Of a DNA stretch of 60,170 nt, positions 26,100-38,467 are shown one piece after another (the stretch's first letter is position 1; the number at the start of each line of letters is the position of its first letter). Source of the stretch: Symbiodinium natans (taxonomy: Eukaryota; Sar; Dinophyceae; Suessiales; Symbiodiniaceae); the NCBI GenBank assembly GCA_905221605.1, contig CAJNDS010001213.1, positions 767,563 through 827,732 on the forward strand, written 5' to 3'. Below the pieces are notes generated by a model. That model was given only the letters and a program-made list of their open reading frames with translations. It was not told where the DNA came from and did not search any database. The position numbers and the translations under genes are program-made.

Positions 26100-26525
26100 C
26101 GTTTGGGTGTAAGAGCTTGCACAGTGCTGGCCAAAAAGACTGGCGGGAGCAGCGCAATCTTGGGAACATGTTGGCAGAAGCCTGACGACAATAGGTGCAT
26201 CGGGTGTGCAGGAGGCTGCACAGGCGGCAGCTGAGGAGCAGGCCATGGAGACACCGTAGAAAAGATGCCCGATACCATGTGTCATTCTTCAAGACGGTCC
26301 TTGTCCCTGCGTGGATCAAAAAACCTCTACAAGAAGTTCAGCTTCCTGTCCTTCGAAGAGATTTTCTACACTCCTGGACCTGCCTCTTGGTTTGCTTGCT
26401 AGGTCACTGTTGCGATTGTCCCTCATGGCAAGCAGACAGACGTTGTTAGCTACCAATCATCAGAAGGTGCTTGGAATTCAGGGCACTAAGGCCGCACCTG
26501 GTATCAAGGTCTTTGGGGCTTAAGC
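26100..26525 (+). CDS. Weak exon cluster, frame unresolved
   Basis: The sequence is free of telomere-like words and open in several frames. Readings with protein-like composition include VQEAAQAAAEEQAMETP (near 26210-26260), NLYKKFSFLSFEEIFYTPG (near 26320-26385), and VTVAIVPHGKQTDVV after a GCTAG acceptor at ~26402. Competing frames are equally long, so no product is proposed. Confidence 0.2.
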
Positions 26526-27317
26526 CGCCCTAGACCCTGAACCCAAAGCTACAAGCATCAGCGCCAGGCCTCCCGTGTGGTGCTCCTTGAGAGGGGAGAG
26601 ATGCCAGGGCCCAAGGTGGTAGGGTATAGGGGTTAGTCTTGGGCTCGAGCGTTTTGGGCTCATAAAAGTTGAAATCTGGGGTTTAAGGCAGTTTAAGGTT
26701 TCGGCTTCAGGGTTGAAATTAGCGGCTTTCGTGGCTTAGCGGTTTGCTGTCTGGTTTAGGGGTTGGAGGCTTGGGGTCAAGCTCAGGTGTCCCTCTGCCA
26801 AACCCTAACCTGGCATGAAGCTCCAATCAAAGCCCAACCGCCCCTAAACCCCATGTTGAAAAGCTCCATAAGCCCATCAATAAGCCCTAGAAGGCCTATA
26901 AACCCCTGTAAGACCTCTAAAGCCTATCCAAACCTATCACTCTATATGCCCGATACGCCCAATAAACCCTGTAGCTCCGAGACTCTATCGGACCTATACT
27001 CGTCTAAGCCTAAGCTGTCCGAAATCTAAACTCGGTCCTATCGCCCTGACCGCCGACATCCCGCACGCTATATCTACATTAAGCATCAACCGACAGATCT
27101 TGGCTTAAAGGGTATCCGGAAGAGATTTGGAAAGTTTCTTTTTATGAAACCATGTTCGCCATGAGAGCAGCCATGGCATTAAATTTTGGGGTCGGATCTT
27201 GATTCCTCATCTGGACCCCGGAAAAATGCAGAGGCAAAATCGACTCATTGAATTTGATTGCGTTGGACCTGCCACAGCTTCTGCTGATGTGGCATATCCT
27301 CTTCTTTTCAGCAACCT

Positions 27318-27388
27318 AGCACTGGACCGAAAGAGGATGCAAGGAGTCATGCGGAAATCACGTCCCAGCGCCAAAAAGAACAGTATGT
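27318..27388 (+). CDS. Possible short exon
   Basis: After CTTTTCAG at ~27310 one frame reads KEDARSHAEITSQRQKEQ. Another frame from 27199 is open for 63 codons. Only the acceptor and composition support it. Confidence 0.2.
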
Positions 27389-28461
27389 AGGGTTTGGAAC
27401 TTTGGCAGTGGAGGTTTAGGACTTAACTAGGTCATGGAACCCTGTAGTGTCGGGTTCCTGCTTTCCGGCGGTTAAAACAAAGGCTCATAGTTTCAGGTTT
27501 GGGTTTTGACACGCATCAAAGGACATCCCTTTTGATTCTTGTTGCCTGGGCAACTGAAGGTCTCGTTGACCTAATTTTGTGTTGTTGGGTTGCTCTTCTT
27601 GACCGTTGAACTAAGGGTTTAGGTTTGAAGGCTCGAAAAGGGTCCAAATGACCCAACCCAAGTTGAGGTGCGTTTCGGAACCCTTCGCTTCTATGCCGTT
27701 CCTTCCTCGCGCTTCATTTGTTACGCACCCAGAGCAAGCAAATCGCTGCAAATCGTGAAGTGTAACCCCGTAAGCTTCAGCTTGAACCCCAGCTCTTCAC
27801 ATTCGAACCCCAAACCGGCACTAAACCCCTTCACCCCCAAGACTCCAAGCCCAAAATTCCTAAGGCATGAATTCTCGATGCAAAGGTTCAAACCCTCGAA
27901 ACTCATCCGAGGCGCAAGCGGGAAGAAGAACGAGGTTTGCGGCCTGCAAAAGACCCAAAACTTCCAGAAAACGCTCAATGAGGGATCGCTTTGGGTTTAG
28001 GGTTTCGGGTGTAAGACGGCCTTGGGATGGGTTCGTTGCTTTCAACAACGTTCCTCTATTGAGGGCCGGAAGAGCCAACTTAGAGAAATGACCCTCAAAC
28101 CATAGTAAACGCAGCGTTCCTGAATCAAGAGCAGTGCTCAAAAACTGTGTTCGGCAGTGCTTGTGTCAGCACACGAGGATTTTTTGACCAATGGGTTCTG
28201 AGATCTGTTCCCTTTGGGTGCCCTGCGTTTAACGGGCCGCGGCTCGGGAAGTGTGGAAGTTTTCGGAGGCTGGGTCGCAGAGAAGTGGCCCTCAACAACA
28301 TGTAAGGTTTAGGGCTTCTTCACAACTTAACGCCCGAACCCATACCTCCGACGAGGTTTGGGGTTACATGTTAAATTATGGAGTAGCATGTGTATAGGAC
28401 TATACAAATGATTTCATGCTGTTTATTGTGCAACAGTAGAGTATTCGAAGCAACCGTGCAG

Positions 28462-28532
28462 GTGCGAAAAACATGCCAGAGAATGGAAGGCCTTCCCAGT
28501 TCCGTCCGTGGTATGCTGATTGGTCGGCTTAG
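28462..28532 (+). CDS. Possible terminal exon
   Basis: After GTGCAG the frame reads AKNMPENGRPSQFRPWYADW then SA and TAG. A different frame through the same bases is also open, so the call is tentative. Confidence 0.22.
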
Positions 28533-28649
28533 AAACTTGGGTCATAAGGGAGCTTTGATTCCTTTCAGGGTTCAGGGTCTGGGGGGCTTAGGTTGCGTAC
28601 GGGGAGCTTATGTGTACGATGTAGGATCTAGGTTTAGATTCTGGGTTTG

Positions 28650-30860
28650 GGATTTATGAGTTGCAGGGGTGCCCCGAGAAGAACTACAACCCTAGGGTAC
28701 GGAGAGTTCGCGCCCACTGAGAGCAGGTTCACGAGGAGAGAGGGCGCCAGTGTCGCTTTTCGTACTTCTCGCCTTTACCGAACCCTGCGCTCTATAGTAA
28801 CCTTACGCGGTTAGGGCTTGGGGCTGAGGGGCTAGAACTACAGCGTCTCGACACACTCTGCCACACTCTCAAGGTTTAGGGTTGGGGTTTAGAGTTTCGA
28901 TGTGTTCAAGACACAGTCGACCAATATGTGGAGAGTCCATCAAGCCCTCGACACTCCAAGCCAGAAACCATAGACCCTTTCACCCGAAAGCCTACATAAT
29001 TTAAGCCTGTAAGATAAATGCACTAAAGCCTTAGCTCTTGCACTCTTAAACCCGGGAGCCCTAAAAGCTGAACCCTTGAACCCCTGAAGCCTAAACCCTG
29101 TCCCCCTTAAACTCCGAAGACTGAACCCTGGAATTCTCGGCCGTTGGCCAAGGCCCTCGGTGCGGCTCCTGCCTGCACGGCGACCTCGCGTACAGCTCGT
29201 AGAGCGCCGGGCCGAGAGCGGTTTAGATTTCAAGGGTTTCAGGGCTTCACATGCCTATTGTGTCGGGGGTTTATTTAGGGTTGTGGAGTTTTAGGGCTCC
29301 AGGGTCTAGGGCCTTATTGCCTTAGGGTTTTGGGATTTCAGTGGTCAGATTGCCATGGTCACCGAGAAGGATGCGACCAAACGCACCCTAAAGCCAACAC
29401 AGACCCTAGGCCCTAAACGCAAGAAATTCCCTAAACTAGTATATAGATGTATGCATATATACATACTTGTTTATCGTTCATCCCTGCCGCCCCCTGCCGC
29501 ACGTGCCACAAACGCCAATGACACATCAAGTTAGTGGCCACTTGCTATGAACATCGACTGGAGAACTAGCAGTGTGCCACAATATGCTGCTCTGTATACA
29601 CGTGCATATGCGCGACACCTGCGACTTAGGGCTTATACAAAAACTCTTAATCATGAAAGTTACAACCTGTCCGGATAACTTCTTTAACGTAATTGGATGT
29701 CAACGGAAGTTAAAATCTTTCACTTCGGAATTTTGGAAGAGAAGTCTACTTGCACAACCGGTGTCCCAAAAAATGACAGCTATTTCGGGGGCGAGTGTCT
29801 TGAATTTGTATTTCGGCACTTGTTATATTCATTAATGTGAGATAGTAACTTGCTGGTAACTTAACGTGTCAGTAGATTGATGAACAATCTTAAACATGTC
29901 TACTATTCACAGCCGAGCGCTCTGGAAGAGAATGCGGAACAGTTTTTTGTTGTTTGTAGCCCAAAGGTTAGATAAGAAAGGAAAATGTCGACTGAATATT
30001 TCCTGACGATGTATATTGAAGAAAGACACATGCTTACATGTGCCATTTTCTGTGGGCTACTGTACACAGCCGCCTCACCGGTGGGTCATGGCATGGGGAT
30101 GCGTGCTTTAGGTCGAATATGTCGGCAATATGTGTGTAAACCGTATCGGTGGCACAAGCATATGGAATTTACGGCTAATGTTAGAAACTGACTAGTCATC
30201 ACAAATGGCACCTACTTCAGCGTTGATCTAAACGTCTAGAAGAACACTCTTCGTCATTTGAGCTTCCCCAAATTAAGAGGCACATGATGCAACCATTGTG
30301 ATGAACGCAATTGGGGGGTGAGCATAGGTCTACATTGAGTCTATATATAATATGTATATACACATACGCCCTAAAACCCGCTTGCCATGCCTGTTGCCTG
30401 CAAAGGTGTTCTGCCTCAAATAGGGCTCATGGTTCAGGGTAGGCTTGCCATCTACAGGCTAGGATTCATGGGAGTTGCTGAACTGATGAGCGCAGGCATG
30501 CAAATGCGCGGACTGATGGTCAATGCTCTAAACTGTGGTCTCTTGTTAGGTGCTGCTGTTCCCCGATCACGTTTACACTGGTAATAAATTTGGAGCTCTC
30601 ACTTTACAGCTAGGTGGGGTTTGGGCTTCGAGGTGGAGGGCTTTGGGGTTTTGAGTTGGGGCTGAGACGAAAGCTTTGCACACACATATATATATATACA
30701 TACATATGGACATCTTGTTATGTTATCCAAATCCCTACACCCTGCATAGTGTTTAGGGTTTGTACAGGACGTTCAGCGTGTACATGTGTTGTCTGCGACT
30801 GTAGACTGTCGTGAGCACAGGTGCTGTGGCTTCAAAAGGTTCTGGGTGTTTTTCATTTTC
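28650..30860. other. Region without a supported gene
   Basis: It includes telomere-like words (28870-28900, 29040-29110, 29270-29330), an AT-rich patch near 29440-29470 and two weak open stretches (29985-30191, 30387-30584) with neither acceptors nor recognisable products. Confidence 0.5.
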
Positions 30861-30866
30861 TGTGGT

Positions 30867-30920
30867 CCCCCCCCCTCCCCCCCCTCCCCCCCCCCCCCCC
30901 CCCTCCCCCCCCCCCCCCAT
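30867..30920. repeat. Poly-C/T tract
   Basis: Long C runs separated by single T. Low complexity, homopyrimidine on the plus strand. Confidence 0.95.
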
Positions 30921-31054
30921 GGATCCATACGTTTTCTTCTTTTTCTTTTTTCTGTCAGGTATCGAGCTCAGCAAGACGATTATATAAGTGATCGTCGAGA
31001 GCCTGCTTTAGGGCTTCTCGTGAGGTCCCAATGTTTGTCCACTCATGATACAAA

Positions 31055-31420
31055 GATCTCAAAATTTCAAAAAATGAAACTGTTGGGCCCTAAAACCGAA
31101 GATTGAAGAATTAACGATCCCTGCGAAAAGTTTTCCTAGAATCTTCAGTTCAAGGATGGGAAAGTAGCAAATTTTAATTTGTTGAGTTTTTGAAGTTTTC
31201 GGGTAGCCAAATCGAAGATCCTGGGAAAACTTCTCTGAGGGATCTGCATTCAATTCTTCAATCTTCGGTTTTAGGGCACAAACAACTTCACGATTGAATT
31301 TTGATTGATTTTTTGAAACTTTCGGGTCCCCAAAACGAAGATCCTGGGAGAACTTTTCCGAGGGATCTTCAATCCTTCAATCTTCGGTTTTAAGGCCCAA
31401 AAGTTTCAGATTTGAAAAGA
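31055..31420. repeat. Composite inverted/direct repeat containing CCGAAGATTGAAG words
   Basis: The arm 31087-31147 (GCCCTAAAACCGAAGATTGA...) is inverted at 31213-31277 (...TCAATCTTCGGTTTTAGGGC). A diverged direct copy of the second arm lies at 31319-31400, with ~118 bp spacing. Sequence outside the first arm (GAAACTGTTGGGC) is also inverted beyond the third copy. Confidence 0.75.
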
Positions 31421-31639
31421 CTTTCCACAAGAGGTTAATTTTTATTCCGAATTCTTAAGGGTTCTTAAGAATTCATCCTGAAACAGGAAATTAAGAAACT
31501 TAATCCTGGCATGAGCGTCTTGTGAAATAGCACCCGCACGAAAAAGTTTGAACATCCCCTCCCTCCCTCCGCTCCGCTGCGCTCTCTGATTGTGTTAAAG
31601 GACTTGTTCAAGGCTTGTCTTTAAAACCTTATCGTTGAA

Positions 31640-32320
31640 GGAATTAGGGTTTGAAAGAGAAGGCCCGAAACTCTGTAGGGTCTAAGGCTTTAATCCCAAA
31701 GTCTTCAAGGCCGTTTACGCTTAAACCTTAGACCCTAGACCTTTTAACCTCATACGTAGGAAGACCATGCAAGAAACTAGACTTAAATCCTTAACCTTTT
31801 GAACCCTATAGTGAAGGCATAAAGGTTTAGGGTTTAAGATTTAGGCATGTAAACCTAAGGCAGTAAAACCTACACCCTTAAGCTTAAAGCCCTAGGGTCA
31901 AGGGGGTTAAGGTGTAAAGGTTTTGGGTTTCAGAGTTAAGCATTCAAACCTAAGGCCATAGAGTTTAGATCTTAAGGGTTTCAGGCTTAGGCATGTACAC
32001 CTTGACCGTAAACCCTTTAGCTCCAGAACCCGAAAACCCAAAAAGACGCAAAGGTTTTAAGCCTATAGGCGCCAAGGTATACTTGCCCAGACCTTAGGTT
32101 TTTAAACCATTAAACCCTATAGGGTTTAAAGGTTAGGGATTTTCAGGGTGTATCTCTCAAACCCTCACGGGGTTAGCCCTCTAGGGCGTAGATCCAACCG
32201 GGTTAAAGGTTTGGGGTTTATGATTTAAGCATTGCCTATAGGATTCGAACCCTACAACCCTCTAGGGCTTGGGGCATAAACCCCTAGACCTTAAATCCCA
32301 CAGGGGTATGCCTACGTTTG
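31640..32320. repeat. Dense degenerate telomere-like region
   Basis: Mixed CCCTAAA and TTTAGGG variants (AACCTTAGAC, GGTTTAGGGTTTAAG) in alternating orientation, with no coding stretch. Confidence 0.8.
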
Positions 32321-32749
32321 TAAGGCTTGCCTCCTGTGGAAACGCAAAGACAACACAGAAGAAGTACTCACATCATGTATGTATGTAGGCCACATGTACT
32401 GTAAATCAGATACACATAACGGAGAAGGAAGGATGGCAAGCCTCGAACCATAAGACTGGCAAGTATTCGAGTACATTGCGTGATGCGAAAAGTCATTTAC
32501 AGTAAGTGTGGGGGCCCTGAGAATACTGTGAGGAAATATCCTTTCATGATTTGCTGGGACCTTCCAACAGACTGCTAGTAATTGCTCGCAGGTATCTTGC
32601 TTATCATTCTTAATGTTTCCCACCGGCTTCCTAAACTCGTCCAAAGCAATGAAATATCAAATCCGTACTATTAGGAATTGGTTCGCTTCGATGTTTAAAT
32701 TTGAATGGCACACCTTCTGCAATCATCTTCTTGGGGCCTGACAAAACAA

Positions 32750-33145
32750 GATGTCATTGGATCCGATATTCACAGGCAGCCTGTGAAAACCCTCATCTGG
32801 GCTTGCTTCGTAAGCTATTGAAAAATGAGCTTCTACAAGAAGGCCACACACTAAGAGATTGTCATCTGGGCTTCGTTCGCGAGTAAACCCAATCATGCCA
32901 AGTACGTACATTAAGCCCATTAAGCCACAGCCCAAGACATCCTTTGTATGGTAATTGCATTTGGTTAGCTTATATTAAAGACCAAACCGTATCAAATCCT
33001 TCTCTGGCCCCTACTCACAATGAAATTATTTGGAATTTAAATTCTAAGGCCACACCCTGAGAAATCCTCATCTGCGCTTCGTTTGTAATTCAACTTGATT
33101 GATTAGAACTTTAGATTCAGAGGCCACACCTATAAGACATTACGC
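32750..33145. repeat. Diverged repeats sharing CATCTGGGCTTCGTTCG and GGCCACAC words
   Basis: Three or four copies of a CATCTGSGCTTSNTTCGT block (near 32791, 32865 and 33068), spaced irregularly with GGCCACACNNTRAGA between them. Likely an old tandem or dispersed repeat. Confidence 0.5.
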
Positions 33146-34143
33146 TCACGCGCTGCTCTCCTGCTGCTAGATGGGCCATAAAACCATGGATCCTTGGGGA
33201 GGGGGGGGCTAGCAAATGTATATATATATACATATATATACTGGCTTGGAGATGCTTCGGCTTGCAGGTCCCGTTATCATAAGGCGTTCGTTCCGCTTAA
33301 TGTACTTACCTGAGTGCCCGAACGACTTGGAGTACAGAGCATGCAGGCTTGAGGGCTTAGATGGGTTGTGACGGACTCAACAGTTGTGGAGACCCGAGGC
33401 GAAGGAGCCGGTCGCGCAGCGCAAAGCTGACCGTGCGTCTTGCAGGACACTGGGAAGGAGGGAGAAAGAGAGAGCATGCTAAACCCCCTAACCCTCAACC
33501 CTTATAAATTTACTCAGATCCCCAATAATTCTGGCTTCAGGTATCTTCCATAGAGAAGAAGTATTGGGCTCCTGGCAAAATAAACGAGGTTCATGCTTAG
33601 GAATATTCTTTAGCCATTTGGGGCTAATTGTTGGTAAAGGTTTTCGGGTTGAGGCTTTCAGGGTTGTTGTGAGTGCTTCGGGATTAAGACACTGCGCAGG
33701 AGTATGACAGAGGTTAGGGTTTAGGGCTTGGGGTTCTATGGCTTAGGGCTTGAGGGTTTTGCAGTTTTGGGTGTGCGGTTTTTGGGGCTTGGGGTTTTGG
33801 GTTTAACGTTGGGCCCTCGTGGGACCTGACGACCTCCTCCCGGCACTGGCCGAGCGCGTTCTGTATGGCACTTGGGATATGTTATGTTTCCTCTTTTGGG
33901 TTAAAAAGATCTCATTTAGGAGTACTCTTTCAGCCCGGTGGAGATATGAATACAGCGGGGCTGCGGATACAGGGACGTGGATCAACCAGGACGGGCTGAG
34001 ACAAAGGGGTGAACAGATAAACTGCATGGGAAACAGATCCACATGAGCATGGCTTGAGCTTTTGGCGCTGCAGCGCGCTCAGGCTCTAGAGGGCCCTCCT
34101 CTGCTTGCACAGTCATTCCCCAATTTTCGCACCTAACACACAG

Positions 34144-34242
34144 CGGCTGGAACTTGAAAAGGGTGACCTAGAGCACAGTGCGGTTGGTGAACGGTGGGGA
34201 CGAGACAGTGAAGGATGGATCATTCCAACGGGCAACCGGTGA
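34144..34242 (+). CDS. Candidate exon, unknown protein
   Basis: It follows AACACACAG and reads RLELEKGDLEHSAVGERWGR then DSEGWIIPTGNR before TGA. A second frame (34178-34363) is also open. The charged, balanced composition favours the first reading. Confidence 0.35.
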   Translation, partial: RLELEKGDLEHSAVGERWGRDSEGWIIPTGNR

Positions 34243-34523
34243 ATATCTAAATCTGGGCTCGTCCATCCTTTTGAGATCGAGCTTATCCTCGCAGTACTTA
34301 CGCGCGCTGCGGGTGGCTTCTGCTGGCGAGGACTACAACCTAACACCCTTCATCTGTACATAGCACCAGGTCCTGCTTCATTGGCCTGTGCTATTCCGGA
34401 TACGCGGGCAAGTTTTCCATCAACAGAAAAGGTTTCGCTAAACATAGCCTCCACTAAAGGGTTGCCCAAACCTTAACTCTCAAACCTTAACCCAACTCCA
34501 AGCACACCCAAGCGCCGAAACCC

Positions 34524-34619
34524 ATGGCTGTCCCGGAGGTGCAAGGGGCCGTGCAGCCTTCGCCTCAGCGTTCTTGGAGTGTCTTCGTCGATCCAAGAGA
34601 ATGTACTTGGGATTTCTGA
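34524..34619 (+). CDS. Candidate exon or 31-residue ORF
   Basis: ATG 34524 opens MAVPEVQGAVQPSPQRSWSV, then FVDPRECTWDF and TGA. A GGAG/GTG boundary at 34537-34539 could also be a splice site. It lies in a stretch without telomere-like words. Confidence 0.3.
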   Translation: MAVPEVQGAVQPSPQRSWSVFVDPRECTWDF

Positions 34620-35035
34620 CAGATTCACGAGGTTTGGGTTACAGGGTTCAGGGCTTACGAGGTTTGGGGATTACCGTCGCAGGCTTGTGGTATATAACGC
34701 ATTCCTTACATGCCGGGACCAAGGGCCAGCGCGACAGTGAGCCTTTGGAAAGCAGCGAGGCACGGCGAGTGGCTGAATATTCCCTAAACCGCACACAGAC
34801 CCGAAGTACTAAGCCCAGCCTGTCCAAACCCTAAACCTATACGAAACTCTGGTACTAGAGCTTAATCCCTAAACTACATTGCTGGAGAGTCGCATAGGCT
34901 TAGTGGTTTCTAGGGGCTAGGAACACCCCCCTCACTATCTGAGCTTACAGTTCAAGGCCTTCTGTCTTTTTCAATGGCGCTCCCTTAGAAACACTCCCAC
35001 GAAGTAAGCCCCCCCCCCGCCCCCCGCACTGTCGG

Positions 35036-35345
35036 ATGGAGGCCGACGAGGGTGAAGGCGAGGAGGAAGAAGACCCTTGGCAGTTTGTTAGTAATTTATG
35101 GTTTTTGACGTTTAGAGGTCTAGGGTTGTGGGATTTCTGGCTCATATGGGGGAATTAGGGTTTCGGGCTTGTAGGGTTCAGGGTCGTATAGGGTCCAGGC
35201 CCCTTACAAACCCCAAAACGCACAACGCTGCTCTTTTGAATTCCCAAGCTACCGGGGAACTTGGGCTGTTGCTTCCGAGGAGGCGACGGACGATGAGGTG
35301 GAGGATCCGGAGGAGGAAGAGGCAGCTCGATTGCACTGTAAGGGC
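35036..35345 (+). CDS. Two acidic exons, probably one gene
   Basis: The first reads MEADEGEGEEEEDPWQF from ATG 35036, up to a GT donor at ~35087. The second (~35249-35343) reads FPSYRGTWAVASEEATDDEV then EDPEEEEAARLHCK. The intervening 160 bp carries TTTAGGG-like words. The shared Glu/Asp-rich character and strand suggest one protein with an acidic tract. Function unknown. Confidence 0.4.
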
Positions 35346-35767
35346 GGATCACTTCCAGTGTCGAAGTGTACAGGATCCCTAAACCCAAAACCCAAGAACC
35401 CAAAACATTCAGCCAAACCATAAAGCTACGCCGCGAGCCCTGCAGTGAAGATTCGATGCCAGGGTGCCGGGTAGCATTATATAATATGTCTTGCCATATT
35501 GCTATTCGTATTGTCATTTGTTGTAGTTAGTTGTTGTTTTCGCTGGAGCCGTTGTCGTTGTATCAGTACTATCTTGTTTTGATTTTTGTCTTTTCTTAGA
35601 GGTACTGGTTGCTTAGTGCTATTGCAATCCGCTTAGCTTGTTCTTAGCGCGGCTAGCATGTTTTGAAATCTGATTATAGTAGTTCCTTCCCTTGGGTGAG
35701 ATGGGGTTCGTGAATATGCAGTTATAGGTTTGGATGCGTACCCCATCTGTTGGAATTGGTCGCGGTG

Positions 35768-35790
35768 ATAACTACCCATGAACCTCCAAT
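35768..35790. repeat. Solo terminus related to the 6114-6224 foldback element
   Basis: ATAACTACCCATGAACCTCC followed by AA matches the right end of the element at 6201-6223 except for one missing base. Confidence 0.55.
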
Positions 35791-36244
35791 CAGATGCTGG
35801 AGAGGTTTATGCGGGTTCCGCTTTAACGGTTTAAGGCTCAGAGTTTCGGAGTTGCCTGAAAGTTCAACGTTCATAAGAATTGAACAGGGGCATTCAGATC
35901 GTTCGGTGATGTTCGCAAATTCCGGGCTCCTTAAGTACTGTCAGAGCCCAGGCAGTCCGCAGGCCGAAACTACCACAGCTACCACAACCCTCCACGAAGC
36001 GCACCCCCTCCCCCCGCCCCTCTGTGCCGCGCGACGTGCCGACATGCGCCCCCCCGCCCCACCCCGGAGCGCGCCGCGCGACGTGGCCCCCCCCGGCACC
36101 GCGAGGGAAATGCTTTTCTAGAGAACCAAAAAATACCCATGGCTTAGGCCAATCCTGTCCTATACACACCTAGCAGCACGAAATCACACAAATCTTTTCT
36201 GACTCCTTGAAGCAAGTTGCATAGTAACTAGAGCTCCAAGATGA

Positions 36245-36490
36245 GAAGATTGCCTGTCAGTCCCTAAGCTGAAGCCCAACCTTATTGACCGTGTAGATGG
36301 GCAGTTCTCTGATGACCTTTTTTCGGGGGCTACCCTCACACAAAAGGCTCCATATTTGCAAGATGAGAAGAGGCACCGTAATCTACAGAACTGGAGAGAT
36401 GGACACAGGCTGCCCCCATCGAAGTGGCTTGCGAGCGCCACTTTGCCTGAGTTGAGAGGTTTGCAGCGCAAGAGAAACCCTGAACCCTGA
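36245..36490 (+). CDS. Candidate long exon, unknown protein
   Basis: An open frame of 81 codons without an ATG: LKPNLIDRVDGQFSDDLFSG, then ATLTQKAPYLQDEKRHRNLQ and NWRDGHRLPPSKWLASATL, ending in TGA after telomere-like words begin. It probably starts at an acceptor near 36268 (CCCTAAG). The opposite strand is open over 36184-36624 as well. I prefer the plus strand because neighbouring exon candidates share it. Confidence 0.35.
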   Translation, partial: EDCLSVPKLKPNLIDRVDGQFSDDLFSGATLTQKAPYLQDEKRHRNLQNWRDGHRLPPSKWLASATLPELRGLQRKRNPEP

Positions 36491-37575
36491 ACCACCTCAT
36501 CCACCTCATCCAAGGCCTTCAGCCCCAACGCTAAAACACAGATCCGCAACACTTTAGAATCTTCGAGAGGTCCAAGATCCGACATTCCAAACTGGGGTTT
36601 CAAAAGCACCTTGGAGACCATCAACCCTCAACACTAGCCCCAGCTCTCCACAATTGGGACTGTTGTCAAGCTGAGTCTGCTTGGAGGTGAAGGTCTTGTT
36701 GGGGCTCTAGGGTTTGGAGCTCTTAGGGTTTAGAGCTGATAGGGTTTAAGATAGGCTTTCAGAAGTTCAGTATAATGATGAAGAATGAATAGCTTGGCAG
36801 CTAGACGCATGCTTCCACAACTAGGGGCCCAATGCCTGGGAGTACTTCGGGATCCCCCAAATAGGTAACCTGGAAACCCCAGCCCCCCAAAACCCGCACA
36901 AGCCTCAAACTATAAACCTAAAGGCCCCGCAAGCCCTACATTCCCTAATATGAACCCCAAGCCCCAGTTTTTACGAAAACCCTAAACCCTATAAATCCCC
37001 AAACATTCCTCAACCTCAACTCAAGCCACCCCTGAGCCGTTTTTTGATCCCCGGACCCCTGGAGCTTTCAGGATATACCTACGAATCAGATTCTGCACCC
37101 AGGATTTGGGGTGAGGGTTAGGGATGGCGATTGGGAAAATTTGGACCCTTTATCACAATTTTCCTCTAAGTTCAGGGACAGAGGGGGTGCGGCAGTTGCG
37201 TAGCACACCGGCTGTGACAAACATGCAGGACCTAAACCCTGGACCTTCAAACGCGTAAACCCTAAAATGAAACACAGTCTAGTCAACTGCAGCCTGAACC
37301 CATCCCTTACATCGTGAATGACCCCTCAACCCTGAACCATAGAGAGGTGACGGTGACGCTCAGTCATGTGACGGCAGCAGTGAAGAAAGGGCTCCTCTTT
37401 CCAAGGACACTGTTTGGGTTTCAGGGTTTAGAGATCTAGGAGTCAGGTTTCACCAGGACAGTGAACAGGTAGGTGTGCCGGGATGTATAATGAGGGCTTC
37501 GAGGGTTATTATCCTTGTTCTCACTTCTCATTTGCAGTTGGATCGCGGAAGCACGCACCCTAATTACACAGAAAG

Positions 37576-37716
37576 GCTCGGGGGTATGTACTCAGGAACG
37601 GGCTAATGCAGCTGTACTGGAACAGAGATCTACATGGCCAAGGGGTGGGACCAAGAGAAGCAGATTTCACCGCCGGCATCATGCCTGCAAAAACCGTCTT
37701 CCGTCCGCCCGAGTAA
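37576..37716 (+). CDS. Candidate terminal exon, unknown protein
   Basis: After ACAGAAAG the frame reads ARGYVLRNGLMQLYWNRDLH then GQGVGPREADFTAGIMPAK and TVFRPPE, ending TAA 37714-37716. Two other frames are open over part of it. The strongest reading has well-mixed residues and a clean acceptor. Confidence 0.4.
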   Translation, partial: ARGYVLRNGLMQLYWNRDLHGQGVGPREADFTAGIMPAKTVFRPPE

Positions 37717-37742
37717 CATCAACATCACAGGCCTACAAGTAA

Positions 37743-37958
37743 ATGGAAGGTCCAACGGTTTTCCTGCGAACCGGGCTCCAGGCAGGCGATCCTTTCCCCC
37801 GAGCCCTCATACCAAGCCGCTTGGTAAATCCTGGTATGTGCAGCGACGGCATGCGCGCACCAGGTCTTAGCCGACGCAAAAGCACAGACGCCACCGAACA
37901 TCGGTACATATCGGTACTGAACGAGCAAGCCATGCTGAGGTGCAAGAATATGTAGCGG
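37743..37958 (+). CDS. ORF of 70 codons in an ORF-dense stretch
   Basis: ATG 37743 opens MEGPTVFLRTGLQAGDPFPR and runs to TAG ~37955. An overlapping frame (37940-38209) and an antisense frame are also open. The region 37.5-38.2 kb lacks telomere-like words, so it is probably genic, but the reading frame is not settled. Confidence 0.25.
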
Positions 37959-38467
37959 ATGGAACTGCAACAACTATCATTCCGCAGCTCCACTCTGTCA
38001 TTCTTCCAACAGGCAAGACACTTGCAAATGCATACTCGCTAACTTGTCAACTTGGTGCGGCTCTTCGCCTCGTGTTGTCAAACGCGAAAGCCTCAAAATC
38101 CAGTCGCAGCGGTGGGCTGTGGCTTGGGGCCGTTTCTGCTCGCTCCCTGGTGAGCTGCTCGATCCGAAACCCGAAGCTAAGCCCGCGACTGGGACGCTGT
38201 AGGATGTAGTCAAACAGTTTGAGGCTTGTGGGTTGACACAGAGCCAGCGCTCAAAATTCCCCAGCCTCGGGCACACCAGAACTCCAGGCTTTGCAATTCT
38301 GGGTTCCTAAGGCCAAACGTGAAGCCATCCTTACTGGCAAATGATTACAATCCCTTCTCATGAGGCTCCCGGGCAACAGGGCTTGGGTTGTTGCCCTAAA
38401 GCGCGAATCTAAGAACTGCAACTGTGCTCCAGGTGCTAAGGGATTGCTAAGGGTGTTTGGCGTGTAA

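Noticed and set aside
36184-36624. 146-codon minus-strand ORF
   Set aside because: Overlaps a plus-strand frame with better composition, and the strand disagrees with neighbouring exons. Kept only as an alternative.
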